The notes under the pieces: generated by a model
Seen by the model: the letters and a program-made list of their open reading frames with translations, nothing else
Told to the model about the DNA's origin: nothing
Databases searched by the model: none
Shown here: positions 16,255-25,663 of the stretch, in pieces
Numbering within the stretch: position 1 is the stretch's first letter
Layout of the letters: each line of letters begins with the position of its first letter
NCBI RefSeq assembly: GCF_035917415.1
Contig: NZ_CP109073.1
Coordinates: 4,634,501-4,698,500, forward strand
Source of the DNA: Streptomyces sp. NBC_01803
GTDB taxonomy: Bacteria > Actinomycetota > Actinomycetes > Streptomycetales > Streptomycetaceae
Reading direction: 5' to 3'
DNA: 64,000 bases
Made by a program: the position numbers and the translations under genes

Positions 16255-17298
16255 GTGAGGTGTGTGTTGAGAACCAAGGAACTCGTCGAGGTCGTTCTGC
16301 CCGGCACGGTGGAGCCCGAGGGGCTTCAGCTGAGGTACGGGGCCGTGCCGGTCGCGGGCCCCGGGCAGGTCGTCATCGAGATGGAGGCCACCGGCGTCTC
16401 GTTCGCCGAGCAGCAGATGCGCCGCGGGCGCTACTACGACCAGCCGCCGTTTCCCTTCGTGCCCGGCTACGACCTGGTCGGCACCGTGTCGGCAGCCGGT
16501 GCAGGCGTCGATCCCGGCCTCGTCGGCCGGCGGGTGGCCGCGCTGGTCAAGGTCGGCGGCTGGGCCAGCCACGTGGCCGTCGACGCGGCGGACGTGGTCC
16601 GGGTACCCGACGGGATCGGCGCGGCGGAAGCGGAGACCCTGGTGGTCAACGGCATCACCGCCTGGCAGATGCTGCACCGCAAGGCACGGGTGCGCGCGGG
16701 GCAGACCATTCTGGTGCACGGCGCGAACGGCGGTGTCGGCTCGCTCCTGGTCCAACTCGCGCATGCCGCGGGTGCCAAGGTGATCGGCACCGCGTCGGCA
16801 CGCCACCACGACGCCCTGCGGGCAGGGGGTGTGCTGCCCGTCGACTACCGCACCGAGGACGTTCCCGCCCGCGTCCGCGAGCTGGCTCCCGCCGGCGTGG
16901 ACGCCGTCTTCGATCACGTCGGCGGCCGCAGCGTGATCGATTCCTGGCGTCTCCTCGCCCCCGGCGGCACGCTCGTCTCCTACGGCAGCGCCTCCACCCG
17001 GGACGACACCGGCTCCAAGCAGTGGCCCGTCCTGAGGATCCTCGGCCGGGTGTGGCTGTGGAACAGCCTGCCCAACGGCCGCCGCGCCTACTTCTTCAAC
17101 GTCTGGGCCGGCCGGGCCTTCGGCGCCGACCGCTTCCGCGCCCGCCTGCGCGCCGACCTCACCGAGGTGTTCGCCGCCTTCCAGCGGGGCGAGATCACCG
17201 CTCACGTCGCCGCCCGGCTGCCTCTCGCCCGTGCCGCCGAGGCTCTGCGACTGGCCGAGTCCGGCACCGTCGCCGGAAAAGTCGTCCTGACCCCGTGA
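16255..17298 (+). CDS. Zinc-independent quinone oxidoreductase (MDR superfamily)
   Basis: 347-aa medium-chain dehydrogenase/reductase without structural zinc ligands, related to NADPH:quinone reductases. The N-terminal GroES-like domain has the pattern VEMEATGVSFAEQQMRRG and PFVPGYDLVGTV. The Rossmann motif is LVHGANGGVGSLLVQLA. The end GTVAGKVVLTP is typical. The start is uncertain: GTG 16255, GTG 16264 or TTG 16267 are in frame; the purine-rich AGGTGAGG at 16253-16260 best serves the last two. It is divergent from a TetR regulator and probably under its control. The substrate cannot be told from sequence. Confidence 0.9.
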   Translation: MRCVLRTKELVEVVLPGTVEPEGLQLRYGAVPVAGPGQVVIEMEATGVSFAEQQMRRGRYYDQPPFPFVPGYDLVGTVSAAGAGVDPGLVGRRVAALVKVGGWASHVAVDAADVVRVPDGIGAAEAETLVVNGITAWQMLHRKARVRAGQTILVHGANGGVGSLLVQLAHAAGAKVIGTASARHHDALRAGGVLPVDYRTEDVPARVRELAPAGVDAVFDHVGGRSVIDSWRLLAPGGTLVSYGSASTRDDTGSKQWPVLRILGRVWLWNSLPNGRRAYFFNVWAGRAFGADRFRARLRADLTEVFAAFQRGEITAHVAARLPLARAAEALRLAESGTVAGKVVLTP

Positions 17299-17434
17299 AC
17301 GCGGCATTGCCTGCCCGCCCCCGGCACCACCCGCACCGACTGACCAGACCAACCACGCGGGTCTCGCGAGTCGCGATGAGTCGTGGGGCGTTCGGCGGTC
17401 GTACTGTCGAGCCCGCTACGGAGGAGGGTTTCTG

Positions 17435-17998
17435 ATGCGCAGTGTGACCTATTCGATGAGCGTCTCACTTGACGGCTACATCGTCGGGCCGGAGGGCGAC
17501 TTCGACTGGACGGCGCCCGACGAGGAGGTCTTTCGCTTCTGGATCGACGAGATCCGGGAGGTCGGCGTTCACCTGCTGGGCCGACGGCTGTACGAGACGA
17601 TGCTGTACTGGGAGACCGCCGACCAGGATCGATCGCTCGACGACTCCGAGCGCGAGTGGACCGCGCTCTGGAAGCCGTTGCCGAAGGTGGTGTTCTCGAC
17701 CACGCTGTCGGCGGTGCGGGGCCATGCCCGCCTGGCCTCCGGCGGCCTGGCGGAGGAGATCGAGCGGTTGCGGGCCGAGCCGGGGGAGGGCGAGATCGCG
17801 ATCGGCGGCGCGACCCTCGCCGCCGAGGCGGCCGCGTTGGGTCTGATCGACGAGTACCGGACCATGGTCTACCCGGTGCTGGTCGGCGGCGGCATCCCGT
17901 TCTTTCCCCAGCGCGAGCGCCGAGTGGATCTCGAACTCGTCGAGACCCGCCCCTTCAGCTCGAAAGTCGTCTACCTCCGCTACCGCGTGGCGCGCTAG
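17435..17998 (+). CDS. Dihydrofolate reductase family protein (RibD C-terminal domain)
   Basis: 187-aa single-domain RibD_C/DHFR-like reductase. The N-terminus SMSVSLDGYIVGPEGDFDW is the usual first strand and loop. LLGRRLYETMLYWE is the NADPH-binding segment. IAIGGATLAAEAAALGLIDEY and VYPVLVGGGIPFF are the later conserved strands. A GGAGGAG lies just upstream of the ATG. These enzymes are common in actinomycetes; the substrate is unknown and it is unlikely to be the housekeeping FolA. Two relatives occur in this window (25660 and 37633). Confidence 0.88.
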   Translation: MRSVTYSMSVSLDGYIVGPEGDFDWTAPDEEVFRFWIDEIREVGVHLLGRRLYETMLYWETADQDRSLDDSEREWTALWKPLPKVVFSTTLSAVRGHARLASGGLAEEIERLRAEPGEGEIAIGGATLAAEAAALGLIDEYRTMVYPVLVGGGIPFFPQRERRVDLELVETRPFSSKVVYLRYRVAR

Positions 17999-18038
17999 GC
18001 CCGTGGGTGCGGGCGGCGGGGGCGGCCGGGTGCGGGCG

Positions 18039-18674
18039 TCACCGGATGTCGCTGCCCTCGGTCAGGCCGACGGGGACGCGGATGGCGAGCGTCACCGTCA
18101 GGCCGATGCCGAGCATCCACTCATTGCTGTGATTGCCCTTGCTGACGTCCCCGGTCAGCTCGGGACTCACGCGCCCCTCCGGGTCGTACGTCACGTCGAT
18201 GCGCTCACCGGCGTCCGCGATCCGCTCGGTGCGGGTCATCAGGTCGGGCCCGCCGGTGGCGTCGCAGTCCAGGGTGTGGTCGTAGTACGTGGTCGTGGTG
18301 GTGTGCGTGAATCCCTCCGAGTCGGTGTGCGTGGTCGTCTCCACGCGGGTGTCGACCTCGGTCACCGTGCACATCGTCGCCTCGCCCCGCGATCTGAGCG
18401 CTGCCTCCTCCACCATCCCGGCGGCGCCGATGCAGGCCACGAGCAGGGGGAAGCCGCTGAAGAACGCCAGGGTGTTGTCGTAGAGGACGCCGGAGAAGAA
18501 CGCCCCGACGCAGGCGACGAGAACGAGTCCCCCGCCGGTCAGCGTGCTCGGCCACCCGTCCGGGCCGTGGGCGACCAGAAGGCTTCCCCCGGCCGCGCCC
18601 CCCACCGCGAGCAGGGGAACTCCCACCGCCAGCGCGAGCTCGAAGCACCGTTCGCTCCAACTGCCCATGCCCAC
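18039..18674 (-). CDS. Putative membrane protein, DUF3592-like
   Basis: 211-aa protein with two or three hydrophobic helices in the first 90 residues (ALAVGVPLLAVGGAAGG, GGGLVLVACVGAFFSGV, FFSGFPLLVACIGAAGM), a beta domain with Thr/His-rich region (TTHTDSEGFTHTTTTTYYDH) and a C-terminal helix (MLGIGLTVTLAIRVPVG). The central ATMCTVTEVDTRVET to IDVTYDPEGRV block matches the DUF3592-like pattern. No function is known. It has no close partner and ends convergently with the DHFR-like gene. Confidence 0.7.
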   Translation of the reverse strand: MGMGSWSERCFELALAVGVPLLAVGGAAGGSLLVAHGPDGWPSTLTGGGLVLVACVGAFFSGVLYDNTLAFFSGFPLLVACIGAAGMVEEAALRSRGEATMCTVTEVDTRVETTTHTDSEGFTHTTTTTYYDHTLDCDATGGPDLMTRTERIADAGERIDVTYDPEGRVSPELTGDVSKGNHSNEWMLGIGLTVTLAIRVPVGLTEGSDIR

Positions 18675-18764
18675 ACCCCTGTTGTCGCCCCATGCCCAGG
18701 GTAGGCGAGGGAGCAGCCCGGCAGGACTGGCGGCTTCGTCGAGGAGATCAACCCCGGCCGCACG

Positions 18765-18800
18765 CGCACGGCCCGCCAGCGTGGGCCGGCGGGCCGTGCG
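18765..18800 (-). terminator. Strong hairpin terminator after the sigma/partner operon
   Basis: CGCACGGCCCGCC and its reverse complement form a perfect 13-bp stem with a 10-base loop, starting 17 nt after the stop of the gene at 18817. Confidence 0.8.
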
Positions 18801-18816
18801 GTGAAGGGCCGGCGCG

Positions 18817-19806
18817 TTACGGCTGTTGCTTCGCCTCGTCGACGACGGCGTAGTCCGTGAGGGAGGTCCACTGGACGTACGTGGCGCTGCCGTCGTCCGC
18901 GACCCGCTCGCCGCGCATCCCCAGGTAGGCGTAGGTGTCGGCGTCGAAGACGATCGTCTCGTCTCCCATGACGGGGTCGCCGGGCCGGGTGATGCCGATG
19001 CCCTCCCGGCCCTGGACGTCCGTCTCGTCGTCGACGGTCTCCGTGCCCGGTACCTCGGCCAGCGCTTCGAAGACCGCGGGCCGCAGGCCGTCCGGCATGA
19101 GCGGCACCCGGTGCAGCAGCCCCGTGAGCATGAAGTACACCGTGTCCCAGTCCTCGTCCGTGATCGGCTCGTCGTAGTCCGGGTCGCTCCATCCGGGGCT
19201 GCGCACGGTGTTGATCAGCTCCTGCGGGTCGGTCGGCAGGGCGCGCAGTTCGTCCCAGGCGAGCGGCGGCCACGAGGAGCCCGGCGCGGCCGGGTCCTCC
19301 CACCAGCCATGGCCGAGTTCCATGATCCACGATCGCTGGGAGCCGTCGACCGAGGACCAGCTCTCGTCGACGTACTCCTCGGTCTCCCCGCCCTCCGCCG
19401 GGGTCTCCGTCACCACCTCCCGGGTGTAGACGAACTGGTCGTCGCGCGGAGCGATCGTCACCTCGTGGCCGCGGTCCTCCGCCGCCGCCGATGTGAGCAC
19501 GGTGCCGGCACTGACCGTCATCATGCCCGGCTCCTCCGGCTTGTCCCCGCCGTCGCCGCCGGCGAGCACCACGGGCACGGCGACCGCCGTGGCCAGGGCC
19601 ACAGGAAGGGCCACGCGCCACACGTACCGCATCCGTCCCTTCTGGCCGCTCTGCTCGCTCCGGTCCTGTCCCATCCGCAGCCAACTGCTCATCAGGTGCT
19701 CCTCGCGCTGGTGTTGGCGGCCGGCTGGAAAGTCCCGTTCGGGCGGCAGGGGGGGCAGCAGGCGGCGCAGCGCCCGCACCTCGTCGTTGTCCTGATCCCG
19801 TTTCAT
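18817..19806 (-). CDS. CU044_5270-type membrane-anchored partner of an ECF sigma factor
   Basis: 329-aa protein with a cytoplasmic N-terminus of about 60 residues, one membrane helix (VWRVALPVALATAVAVPVVLAGG) and an extracytoplasmic domain rich in Asp, Glu and Trp. The layout and the gene order, directly after an ECF sigma factor with ATGA overlap, fit the CU044_5270 family, which is probably the anti-sigma or sensor partner. Its ribosome site GGAGGTAATGCC lies in the end of the sigma gene. A strong hairpin follows. The signal it senses is unknown. Confidence 0.85.
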   Translation of the reverse strand: MKRDQDNDEVRALRRLLPPLPPERDFPAGRQHQREEHLMSSWLRMGQDRSEQSGQKGRMRYVWRVALPVALATAVAVPVVLAGGDGGDKPEEPGMMTVSAGTVLTSAAAEDRGHEVTIAPRDDQFVYTREVVTETPAEGGETEEYVDESWSSVDGSQRSWIMELGHGWWEDPAAPGSSWPPLAWDELRALPTDPQELINTVRSPGWSDPDYDEPITDEDWDTVYFMLTGLLHRVPLMPDGLRPAVFEALAEVPGTETVDDETDVQGREGIGITRPGDPVMGDETIVFDADTYAYLGMRGERVADDGSATYVQWTSLTDYAVVDEAKQQP

Positions 19807-20459
19807 GCGGCATTACCTCCATTCGGCCGGACCGCGTCGGGGCGGTCACCCGATACCTGCCGTTCCGCGGTCGCCAGTTCCCGGTCCCGCTCCGGAATCT
19901 GTTCGGCCGACAGCCGTTCCAGCCGCTTGCGGGCGCGTGACAGCCGGGAACGGACCGTTCCCACCGGGATCGCGAGCGCCTCGGCGGCGTCGGCGTAGCC
20001 CAGGCCGCCCCACACGCACAGCGCGAGCACCTCACGGTCGGCCCGGGGTAGTCGGCCCAGCGCCGCCCGGACCGCGGCGATGCGCTCCTGGTCGTCGAGC
20101 CGTTTCGCGACATCGTCGGCGAAGTCGGGCAGCAGGCCGGGCGGCGTCATCCGTGCCATCAACTCCCGGTGCCGTCGCGCGACCCGCCGCCGGCGGTGCA
20201 CCACATGAACGGCTATGCCGAACAGCCACGGCAGCAGGCTCCCGCCCTCCGGGTCGACCTTCTGCCGCAGCCGCCAGGCTTCGAGATAGACCAGCGAGGT
20301 GCAGTCCTCGGCGACCGACCAGTCCCCGGTGAGCCGGAAGCAGTGGTTGTACACGCTCCGGCCGTGCTCGCGGAAGAGCACGCCGAAGGCTTCCTCGTCA
20401 CCCGCGCGGACGCGGGCTCGGAATCCAGGCTGTATTGGCTGCATGTCCGACTCCGCCAC
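19803..20459 (-). CDS. ECF RNA polymerase sigma factor
   Basis: 218-aa sigma-70 family ECF factor. Region 2 is seen as FGVLFREHGRSVYNHCFRLTGDWSVAEDCTS-like sequence from about residue 25. Region 4 is seen as AALGRLPRADREVLALCVWGG followed by GYADAAEALAIPVGTVRSRL. The start may be GTG 20459 or the ATG five codons later. It is the first gene of a two-gene operon with its membrane partner (ATGA overlap), the usual arrangement for a signal-responsive ECF system. No autoregulated promoter could be identified with confidence. Confidence 0.92.
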   Translation of the reverse strand: MAESDMQPIQPGFRARVRAGDEEAFGVLFREHGRSVYNHCFRLTGDWSVAEDCTSLVYLEAWRLRQKVDPEGGSLLPWLFGIAVHVVHRRRRVARRHRELMARMTPPGLLPDFADDVAKRLDDQERIAAVRAALGRLPRADREVLALCVWGGLGYADAAEALAIPVGTVRSRLSRARKRLERLSAEQIPERDRELATAERQVSGDRPDAVRPNGGNAA

Positions 20460-20561
20460 CCCACCCGGCCGAAGTTCCCGTGACGTGCGTCACGACGCTG
20501 GTGTGCCGGGGCGCGGCTGTCGTGAGCGGGGGACACAGCGGGCATGCCGGTGTGCGTGGCG

Positions 20562-21510
20562 TCATCCACCTGCCGTGATCGGCATCGCCGCCCATGTCGG
20601 TGTCCACGTCCGGGGGTCGGGGCGCACGGTGCCGAGGTGGGCGCGGAGTGCGGTGAGTGCGGGGTGCGGGTTGTCGCCGTGCCAGATCAGGGAGTGCGGG
20701 TAGACCGGTGTGGGGTCGTGCAGGCCGACACGCCGCAGGTCGTGGTCGGCGGGCCAGGCGAGACGGGTCTGCCGGCCGAAGAAGGTCCCCAGCGTCGCTG
20801 AGTCGGCGATCGTTGTCGAGGAGCGGTTCGGTGCCGAAGTCGGGGCCGGTCGCCTCGATCGTCAGCCCGAACGCGGCGGCGAGGTCGTCGTAGAAGGCGG
20901 CCCACTCGGTGCCGGAGACGATGCGGGGCATCCAGATCCTGTGCCCGGCGAGTCGGGCGGGGGTAACCGCGCGGGCGGTGGCCAGCTCGTGGGCCGGGCC
21001 GGTGAGGAACTGGACGGGCTCGTTGAGGACGCGCGTGGCGTGGATGGCGTCGGGGAACTGCCGCGCGGGCAGGGTGACGGCGCGGAAGGACGCGTCGATG
21101 CTGCCGGAGCGGACGGCGGCGATGGCCGTGTCGGCGTCGAAGAGGGCCACGACGTCGAGTTCGATCCCGGGATGTGCGCGGTGGAAGTCGCGCGGCAGAG
21201 CGGCCGGCGCGAGGCGTCGGCCGATCACATCGACGCGCAGCGCACGGCGGCCGGGCCGCACGGAGGCCGCCGCCCGTTCCGCGGCCCGGAGGAGATCACG
21301 GGCATGGGGCAGGAACGCCTGCCCGTCGATGGTGAGGTGGGCTCCGCGCGCGGTGCGGGTGAACAGCCGTACGCCGAGGCTTTTCTCCAGCGCGGCGACG
21401 CGCTTGGAGACGGCCTGCTGCGTGATCGACAACCGGGCGGCGGCCTCCCGGAACCGCCCGGCGTCGACGACGGCGACGAAGGCGCGCCCGGCATGGAGCT
21501 CAGGGCCCAT
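20562..21510 (-). pseudogene. LysR-family regulator with a frameshift
   Basis: The N-terminal winged helix-turn-helix (RFREAAARLSITQQAVSKRV) and most of the LysR substrate-binding domain are intact from ATG 21510. Near 20806-20812 the frame shifts by one extra base. The conserved end (TLGTFFGRQTRLAWPADHDL, then TPVYPHSLIWHGDNPHPALT) continues in another frame to a TGA at 20562. In the original frame translation runs on into Pro/Arg-rich nonsense. The total length of 949 nt is one over a multiple of three. It is either a recent pseudogene or a sequencing error. Upstream lies a broken MFS gene that it may once have regulated. Confidence 0.85.
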
Positions 21511-21679
21511 GCCAACCAGCCTAGTCGGCACAACCTTTGGTTGTGAGACGCCCGGCGGAACGGTTGTTTGATCGGCGTTCCCGCTGCCCGCTTCGATGTC
21601 GCCGTCAACAAGAGGTTGTTGGGGGGCGTGGCTATGGGCCACAGGCGGTCGTTGGGGCGGGGCTTCGGGTGGCTGTGGG

Positions 21680-21827
21680 CGGCGTATGCGGTCAGGCCCC
21701 ACAGGGCCGTCAGGGCCGCGACGGCGACCTTGCCGGTGACCGACCACGCGGACAGGGTGCGGGCGACCCGGTCCGCCTCCGTGTGGTCGAGCCGGTAGGT
21801 GGCGAACACCGGGTTGAACACGCCCAT
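21680..21827 (-). pseudogene. Remnant of an MFS transporter C-terminus
   Basis: The frame from 21827 reads GVFNPVFATYRLDHTEADRV followed by ARTLSAWSVTGKVAVAALTA, a pattern I recognise from the late helices of streptomycete MFS exporters. It then degenerates. No upstream helices are present, so only a fragment of about 50 residues survives. It sits directly upstream of the frameshifted LysR gene. Confidence 0.5.
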
Positions 21828-22037
21828 GCGGAGCGGGCTTTCTGACCTGCGGTGTTAGAGGGGCTTTGCCATTGCTTGACTGTGGGAAGTCATGGACATG
21901 GAGGCATACTGCCAGACACGTCGTCCCGTGCACTTGGGGAATAGCACCTTGTGGGAGCGGTCCCGGGCCCGCGAGGGGCGGGTGACGTGTGGAGACGACG
22001 GTTGAGGGCTGGTTCGCCGCGCCGCTTCAACGGACCC

Positions 22038-22262
22038 GGGTCGAATCGGGGTCGAAATGGGGTGGCCCTCTCTGGTTGCCTTCGGGCGTCTCCGTGAGCT
22101 GTTGCCGCAGGTCACCGTTGGTCCGGATGCGCATCGGCGCTGGTGGGCGTGGTGGGGCAGAAGAACCCGGCGTACAGGCCGACTCGTCCGCCACCACCAC
22201 GTTTCCCCAGGTCGGAGCGGGTGTCCGCGCCGCATGACCCTGCGGGGTCGAATCGGGGTCGC
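22038..22262. repeat. Pair of 17-bp direct repeats
   Basis: GGGTCGAATCGGGGTCG occurs at 22038-22054 and again at 22246-22262, 208 bp apart. The stretch 21840-22340 around them has no convincing gene. The core resembles a tRNA T-arm, so an attachment-site remnant is conceivable, but no tRNA or integrase is present. Confidence 0.6.
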
Positions 22263-22349
22263 ATTCCGGTGAGCGGGTCCTTTCGCGGACCGGCTCATCT
22301 CATACCCGCCCCGCGACCAGCGGCGCCGTGGAGCCGGGGAATCCGTCCC

Positions 22350-22673
22350 ACCGACACCCGTTCACCGGCATCTCGCCCTGGAGATCGGAGAGACCCGATT
22401 CGCCCTCCACCTCGACCCGGTCACCGCACCGGGCGGATGGCAACTCGAACGCAACCACCACCGCCTCACCGCCACACGCATCAGCGATGGCCAACTCCTC
22501 CACGACGAGGTCCTCCACGACTCCCCACTGCGGACCGCCGTGCACCACGCCATCTCCACCCTGACGACGGACAGCCCGCTGCGCCCCCCGACCTCACACC
22601 CCTGCGCCGCATCGCCACCCTCGCCGAAGCCCTGCGCAGCCACCTTCCGCCCTCTTCACCAACCGCCGATTGA
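22350..22673 (+). pseudogene. Frameshifted coding fragment of unknown family
   Basis: One frame from about 22366 reads HLALEIGETRFALHLDPVTA and continues with good codon bias to LTTDSPLRP near 22600. The sense then moves to another frame (DLTPLRRIATLAEALRSHLP) that stops at 22671-22673. There is no start codon with a ribosome site. The fragment is about 100 residues in all. I do not recognise the family. Confidence 0.5.
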
Positions 22674-23063
22674 CGGAGGAGGGGGGCTCCAACTGGCAGG
22701 GGCGCATGTTGAGGTGTCGCATGGTGCTCGGCGAAGCTCAGGGACTGTCACCGTGCGGAGTCGGTGGACGGATGGGGCGCTAGTTGTATTGTCACGAACG
22801 TTCGCCGGGGTCGATTACTGGGATTCGCCGCGCGATGCCGCTTCGGATCCGCCCGCTCAGCAGGTATTCCGGCCGGGGGTCCGGGGGCCCACGACGTCTG
22901 TCGCCGATGTCACGAGCCCCCGGGAAGACGCAGTAGGCGGCTGCGGGTCGTGGGCGTCGCCGGCGTTCGCCGCGGTCAGCCGGCCGCACGCCCCGACATC
23001 ACCCGATCAGGTCAGTACCATGGTTTCCCGGCGATCGGGCCGACCTGCACCACAGGAGGCGCC

Positions 23064-23918
23064 ATGGAGACCGTGGACCCGTCAGTGCGTCGGCGCCAGC
23101 AGCGCGATCGTCAGGTGGGAAATCCAACTGCCCTGTGTTTGGGCGTGATCTGGTTCGTCCTCGGCACCGCGGGCGCCTTCGTGCTCGGCCTCCTCGTCTC
23201 CCTGTGGTTCGACGCGCTGCGCGCGATCTCCCTCAACGCGCCATCCGGCACCCACGTTTCCGGTGTCTCGGTCCCGCTCGTCGTCGCCGGGGTGGGCGCA
23301 GGGACCCTCCTGGTGGGCCTGGGGCTGCCGGTGGGCGCCCATCATCTCGACGGCTACCGGGCTGCACGGGGCAGCGGCGGATGGGCGCTGGCGATCGGCG
23401 TCGCCGGCTTTGCCCTGGGCGTCGCTGTCGCGTCGCGGGGCTGGGTGGCGGCGGACCGCGTCGGCTGGGTGATGACGGACTATGAGCCGCCGGAGCCCTG
23501 GGGTTGGGGGCGGTGGATCCTCTACTACGCCGACCTCTGGCTGCCGGGCCTCCTGGTCGTGCTCTCGCTGCTGCTGGTGTGGTCGGCCGTCCGGGCTCAG
23601 CGCCGTGGGGCCGCGAGCGCCGCCACCCGGGACCGGCTGCTGCTCGAGGGGCTGCGGACCACCGGGACCATCAGCGAGCTGCGCATCCACTACTCCAGCG
23701 ACGACTCCGGTGGGCGGCGCGTCGCGGGGGCCACCGCCACGGTCACCTACGTCGACGCCGCCGGTACGCGCCGCTGGGTGACGCGCAAGTACGCCGATGC
23801 GTCCGTGCTCGTCCAGGGTGGCGCGGTGCAGGTGCTCCACGACCCTGCCCGCCCGGACGACGACGACTCGGTGTTCGTGAGCTTCCTGCGGGAGCCGGCC
23901 GCCCTCGACTGGGTCTGA
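23064..23918 (+). CDS. DUF3592-like membrane protein
   Basis: 284-aa protein starting at ATG 23064 with AGGAGG just upstream; the open frame reaches further back without coding character. There are four hydrophobic helices (ALCLGVIWFVLGTAGAFVLG, VPLVVAGVGAGTLLVGLGL, WALAIGVAGFALGVAVAS, WLPGLLVVLSLLLVWSAV) and then a C-terminal beta domain (RTTGTISELRIHYSSDDSGG to VQVLHDPARPDDDDSVFV), the DUF3592 pattern. The function is unknown. It is flanked by degraded sequence on both sides and is the best-preserved gene between 20.5 and 25 kb. Confidence 0.8.
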   Translation: METVDPSVRRRQQRDRQVGNPTALCLGVIWFVLGTAGAFVLGLLVSLWFDALRAISLNAPSGTHVSGVSVPLVVAGVGAGTLLVGLGLPVGAHHLDGYRAARGSGGWALAIGVAGFALGVAVASRGWVAADRVGWVMTDYEPPEPWGWGRWILYYADLWLPGLLVVLSLLLVWSAVRAQRRGAASAATRDRLLLEGLRTTGTISELRIHYSSDDSGGRRVAGATATVTYVDAAGTRRWVTRKYADASVLVQGGAVQVLHDPARPDDDDSVFVSFLREPAALDWV

Positions 23919-24075
23919 CGGGCAGCTCGGCGGAACTCCGGCTGGTCGGCCGCAGCGGATCGTGCCGGGCGGGCCAGTGCTGTGACATGTAGGTTCGCCG
24001 GGTTGGCGGTGGTGGCGGTTGGATGTGCGGTGACGCCCGATCCGACCGCTCGAGGCAGTGGCCGAGCCTGTCCGT

Positions 24076-24812
24076 GTGCGCAGACTGACCGACCAGGACG
24101 GGCAGCGGCTGCAGCAGATCGTGCGCCGGGGCCGTACCAACTCGGTGCGCTATCGGCGCGCGATGATGCTGCTGGCCTCGGCCGGCGGGACCGGGTGCCG
24201 GTGATCGCCCAGCTGGTGCAGGCGGACGAGGACACCGTCCGGGATGTAATCCACCGGTTCAGCGAGATCGGCCTGGCTTGTCCGGCCCCTCAGTGAGCGG
24301 GAGGCCGTCCCCGCCTGCTCAGTCCTGACGACGAGGACTTCGTCGTCCAGACGGCCACCACCCGACCGGTCACGCTCGGCCAGCCCTTCACCCGCTGGTC
24401 GTTGCGCAAGCTGGTCGCCTACCCGCGCGAAGTCCACAGCCGGGTCATCCGCATCGGCCGCGAAGCCTTACGCCGCCTGCTCGCCCGCCGCGGGATCACC
24501 TTCCAGCGCACCAAGAGGTGGAAGGAGTTCCCGGACCTCGAACGGGACGCACAAACTCGACCGGATCGGGGAAGTACTGGAACGTTTCCCGGACCGGGTA
24601 TTCGCTTTCGATGAGTTCGGCCCGCTCGGGATCCGGCCCACCGCAGGGTCGGGCTGGGCCGACCAGGGGCACCCCGACCGGCTGCCTGCGACCTACCACC
24701 GCACCCACGGCATCCGGTACTTCACGGCTGCTACTCGGTGGGTGACGACACCCTGTGGGGTGTCAACCGCCGCAGGAAAGGCGCCGCGAACACACTGGCC
24801 GCGCTGAAATAC
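24076..24812 (+). mobile_element. Decayed IS630-family transposase
   Basis: Three frames together spell an IS630-type transposase. From GTG 24076 the frame reads RRLTDQDGQRLQQIVRRGRT to AMMLLASAGG. It then shifts near 24187 to VIAQLVQADEDTVRDVIHRF, and again near 24300 to DDEDFVVQTATTRPVTLGQP and RWSLRKLVAYPREVH. Another shift near 24545 gives LDRIGEVLERFPDRVFAFDE, and a last one near 24730 gives VGDDTLWGVNRRRKGAANTL. At least four frameshifts and loss of the C-terminal DDE end near 24812 make it inactive. I could not find terminal inverted repeats. Confidence 0.85.
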
Positions 24813-25130
24813 CGCTCGTCCCGCGGATCGCGGTCGGCGCCTCGCTGTTGTGCTTCCTCCTGTGCGACCGCGTTCGGGCTCCTCCTCAATGCTGCCCCAT
24901 GGCGGGAAGCGGATGTCCGCTCGTTCCGTCCCCGCCTCTCGGCCGAGCACTGGTTCAAGGACGAGCACCTGGCGACACAGGCCATCGCCATCGTCCAGCT
25001 CAGGGTGCTTCGGGACTGTCTGCGGGTCTTCGCGGTCGAAGTGCGGTACCCGCGGCTCGCGTTCGGGTGCGAGCTCGCCGGTATGACCCTGCTGGCCGCC
25101 TCGGCCTTCGCGCTGCTCCTGCTGCTCTGA
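24813..25130 (+). pseudogene. Coding-like remnant joined to the transposase fragment
   Basis: Directly after the truncated transposase the frame continues to a TGA at 25130. The second half (DVRSFRPRLSAEHWFKDEHL and LRVLRDCLRVFAVEVRYPRL, ending in a hydrophobic helix with six Leu) has reasonable codon bias and one membrane segment. There is no start of its own. It is probably the 3' end of a gene into which the element inserted. The family is not recognised. Confidence 0.4.
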
Positions 25131-25249
25131 TCACTCACGACCGAGAAACTGAGTAATCGTCAAGACCTGTGGATGGGGTGGGGATGCCGCCTCGCGCTGG
25201 GCCGCGCCCGCCCCGAAGCGAGGCTTCTTCACTCCGCGCACCGGACCGC

Positions 25250-25663
25250 TCAGGAGAAGTCCGCGGCGGTGATGCCGTCGGGGTGTCCAGGCGGCCACTC
25301 CACCAACTCGATCCGGTAGCCATCCGGGTCGGTGAGCCACGACGTCTTCGGGCCGCGAGGCCCGCCCGGGTACTGGACAGGTCCCGGCTCCAGGCCGACT
25401 TCGGTCAGCATCTCCAGGGTGGCGGCCAGTGTGTCCACCTGGATCGCGAGGTGGTCGAAACCGCTGCCCACGTCGACGCGTCCGTCAACGGGACGGTGGA
25501 CCAGTTCGAGCGAGGCCGCCGGTTCGCCGGGGAACTTGAGGATCACGAGGTGACTCCCGTCCCCGCCGTCGACCCTGCCCAGCTCGACGTAGCCCAAGGC
25601 GGTGTAGAAGGCGAGCGAGCGGTCCAGGTCGGTGACGCGGTAGCCGACGAAGAGCGTCTTCAT
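25250..25663 (-). CDS. VOC (glyoxalase/bleomycin-resistance) family protein
   Basis: 137-aa protein with the paired beta-alpha-beta-beta-beta modules of the vicinal oxygen chelate fold. The first module starts FVGYRVTDLDRSLAFYTALG. The second includes FDHLAIQVDTLAATLEMLTE and ends SWLTDPDGYRIELVEWPPG. The His in DHLAIQV and the Glu in RIELVE are the usual metal ligands, and the first module has HLVILK. It resembles lactoylglutathione lyase. It overlaps the upstream DHFR-like gene by ATGA, so they form a two-gene operon. Confidence 0.88.
   Translation of the reverse strand: MKTLFVGYRVTDLDRSLAFYTALGYVELGRVDGGDGSHLVILKFPGEPAASLELVHRPVDGRVDVGSGFDHLAIQVDTLAATLEMLTEVGLEPGPVQYPGGPRGPKTSWLTDPDGYRIELVEWPPGHPDGITAADFS

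Noticed and set aside
18545..20113. 524-codon minus-strand frame across the sigma factor operon
   Set aside because: Overlaps the well-supported sigma factor and partner genes in another frame; composition is that of a shadow.
22038..22262. T-arm-like sequence as a tRNA gene
   Set aside because: The loop reads GTCGAAT rather than TTCGAAT and no anticodon or acceptor stem could be folded around it.
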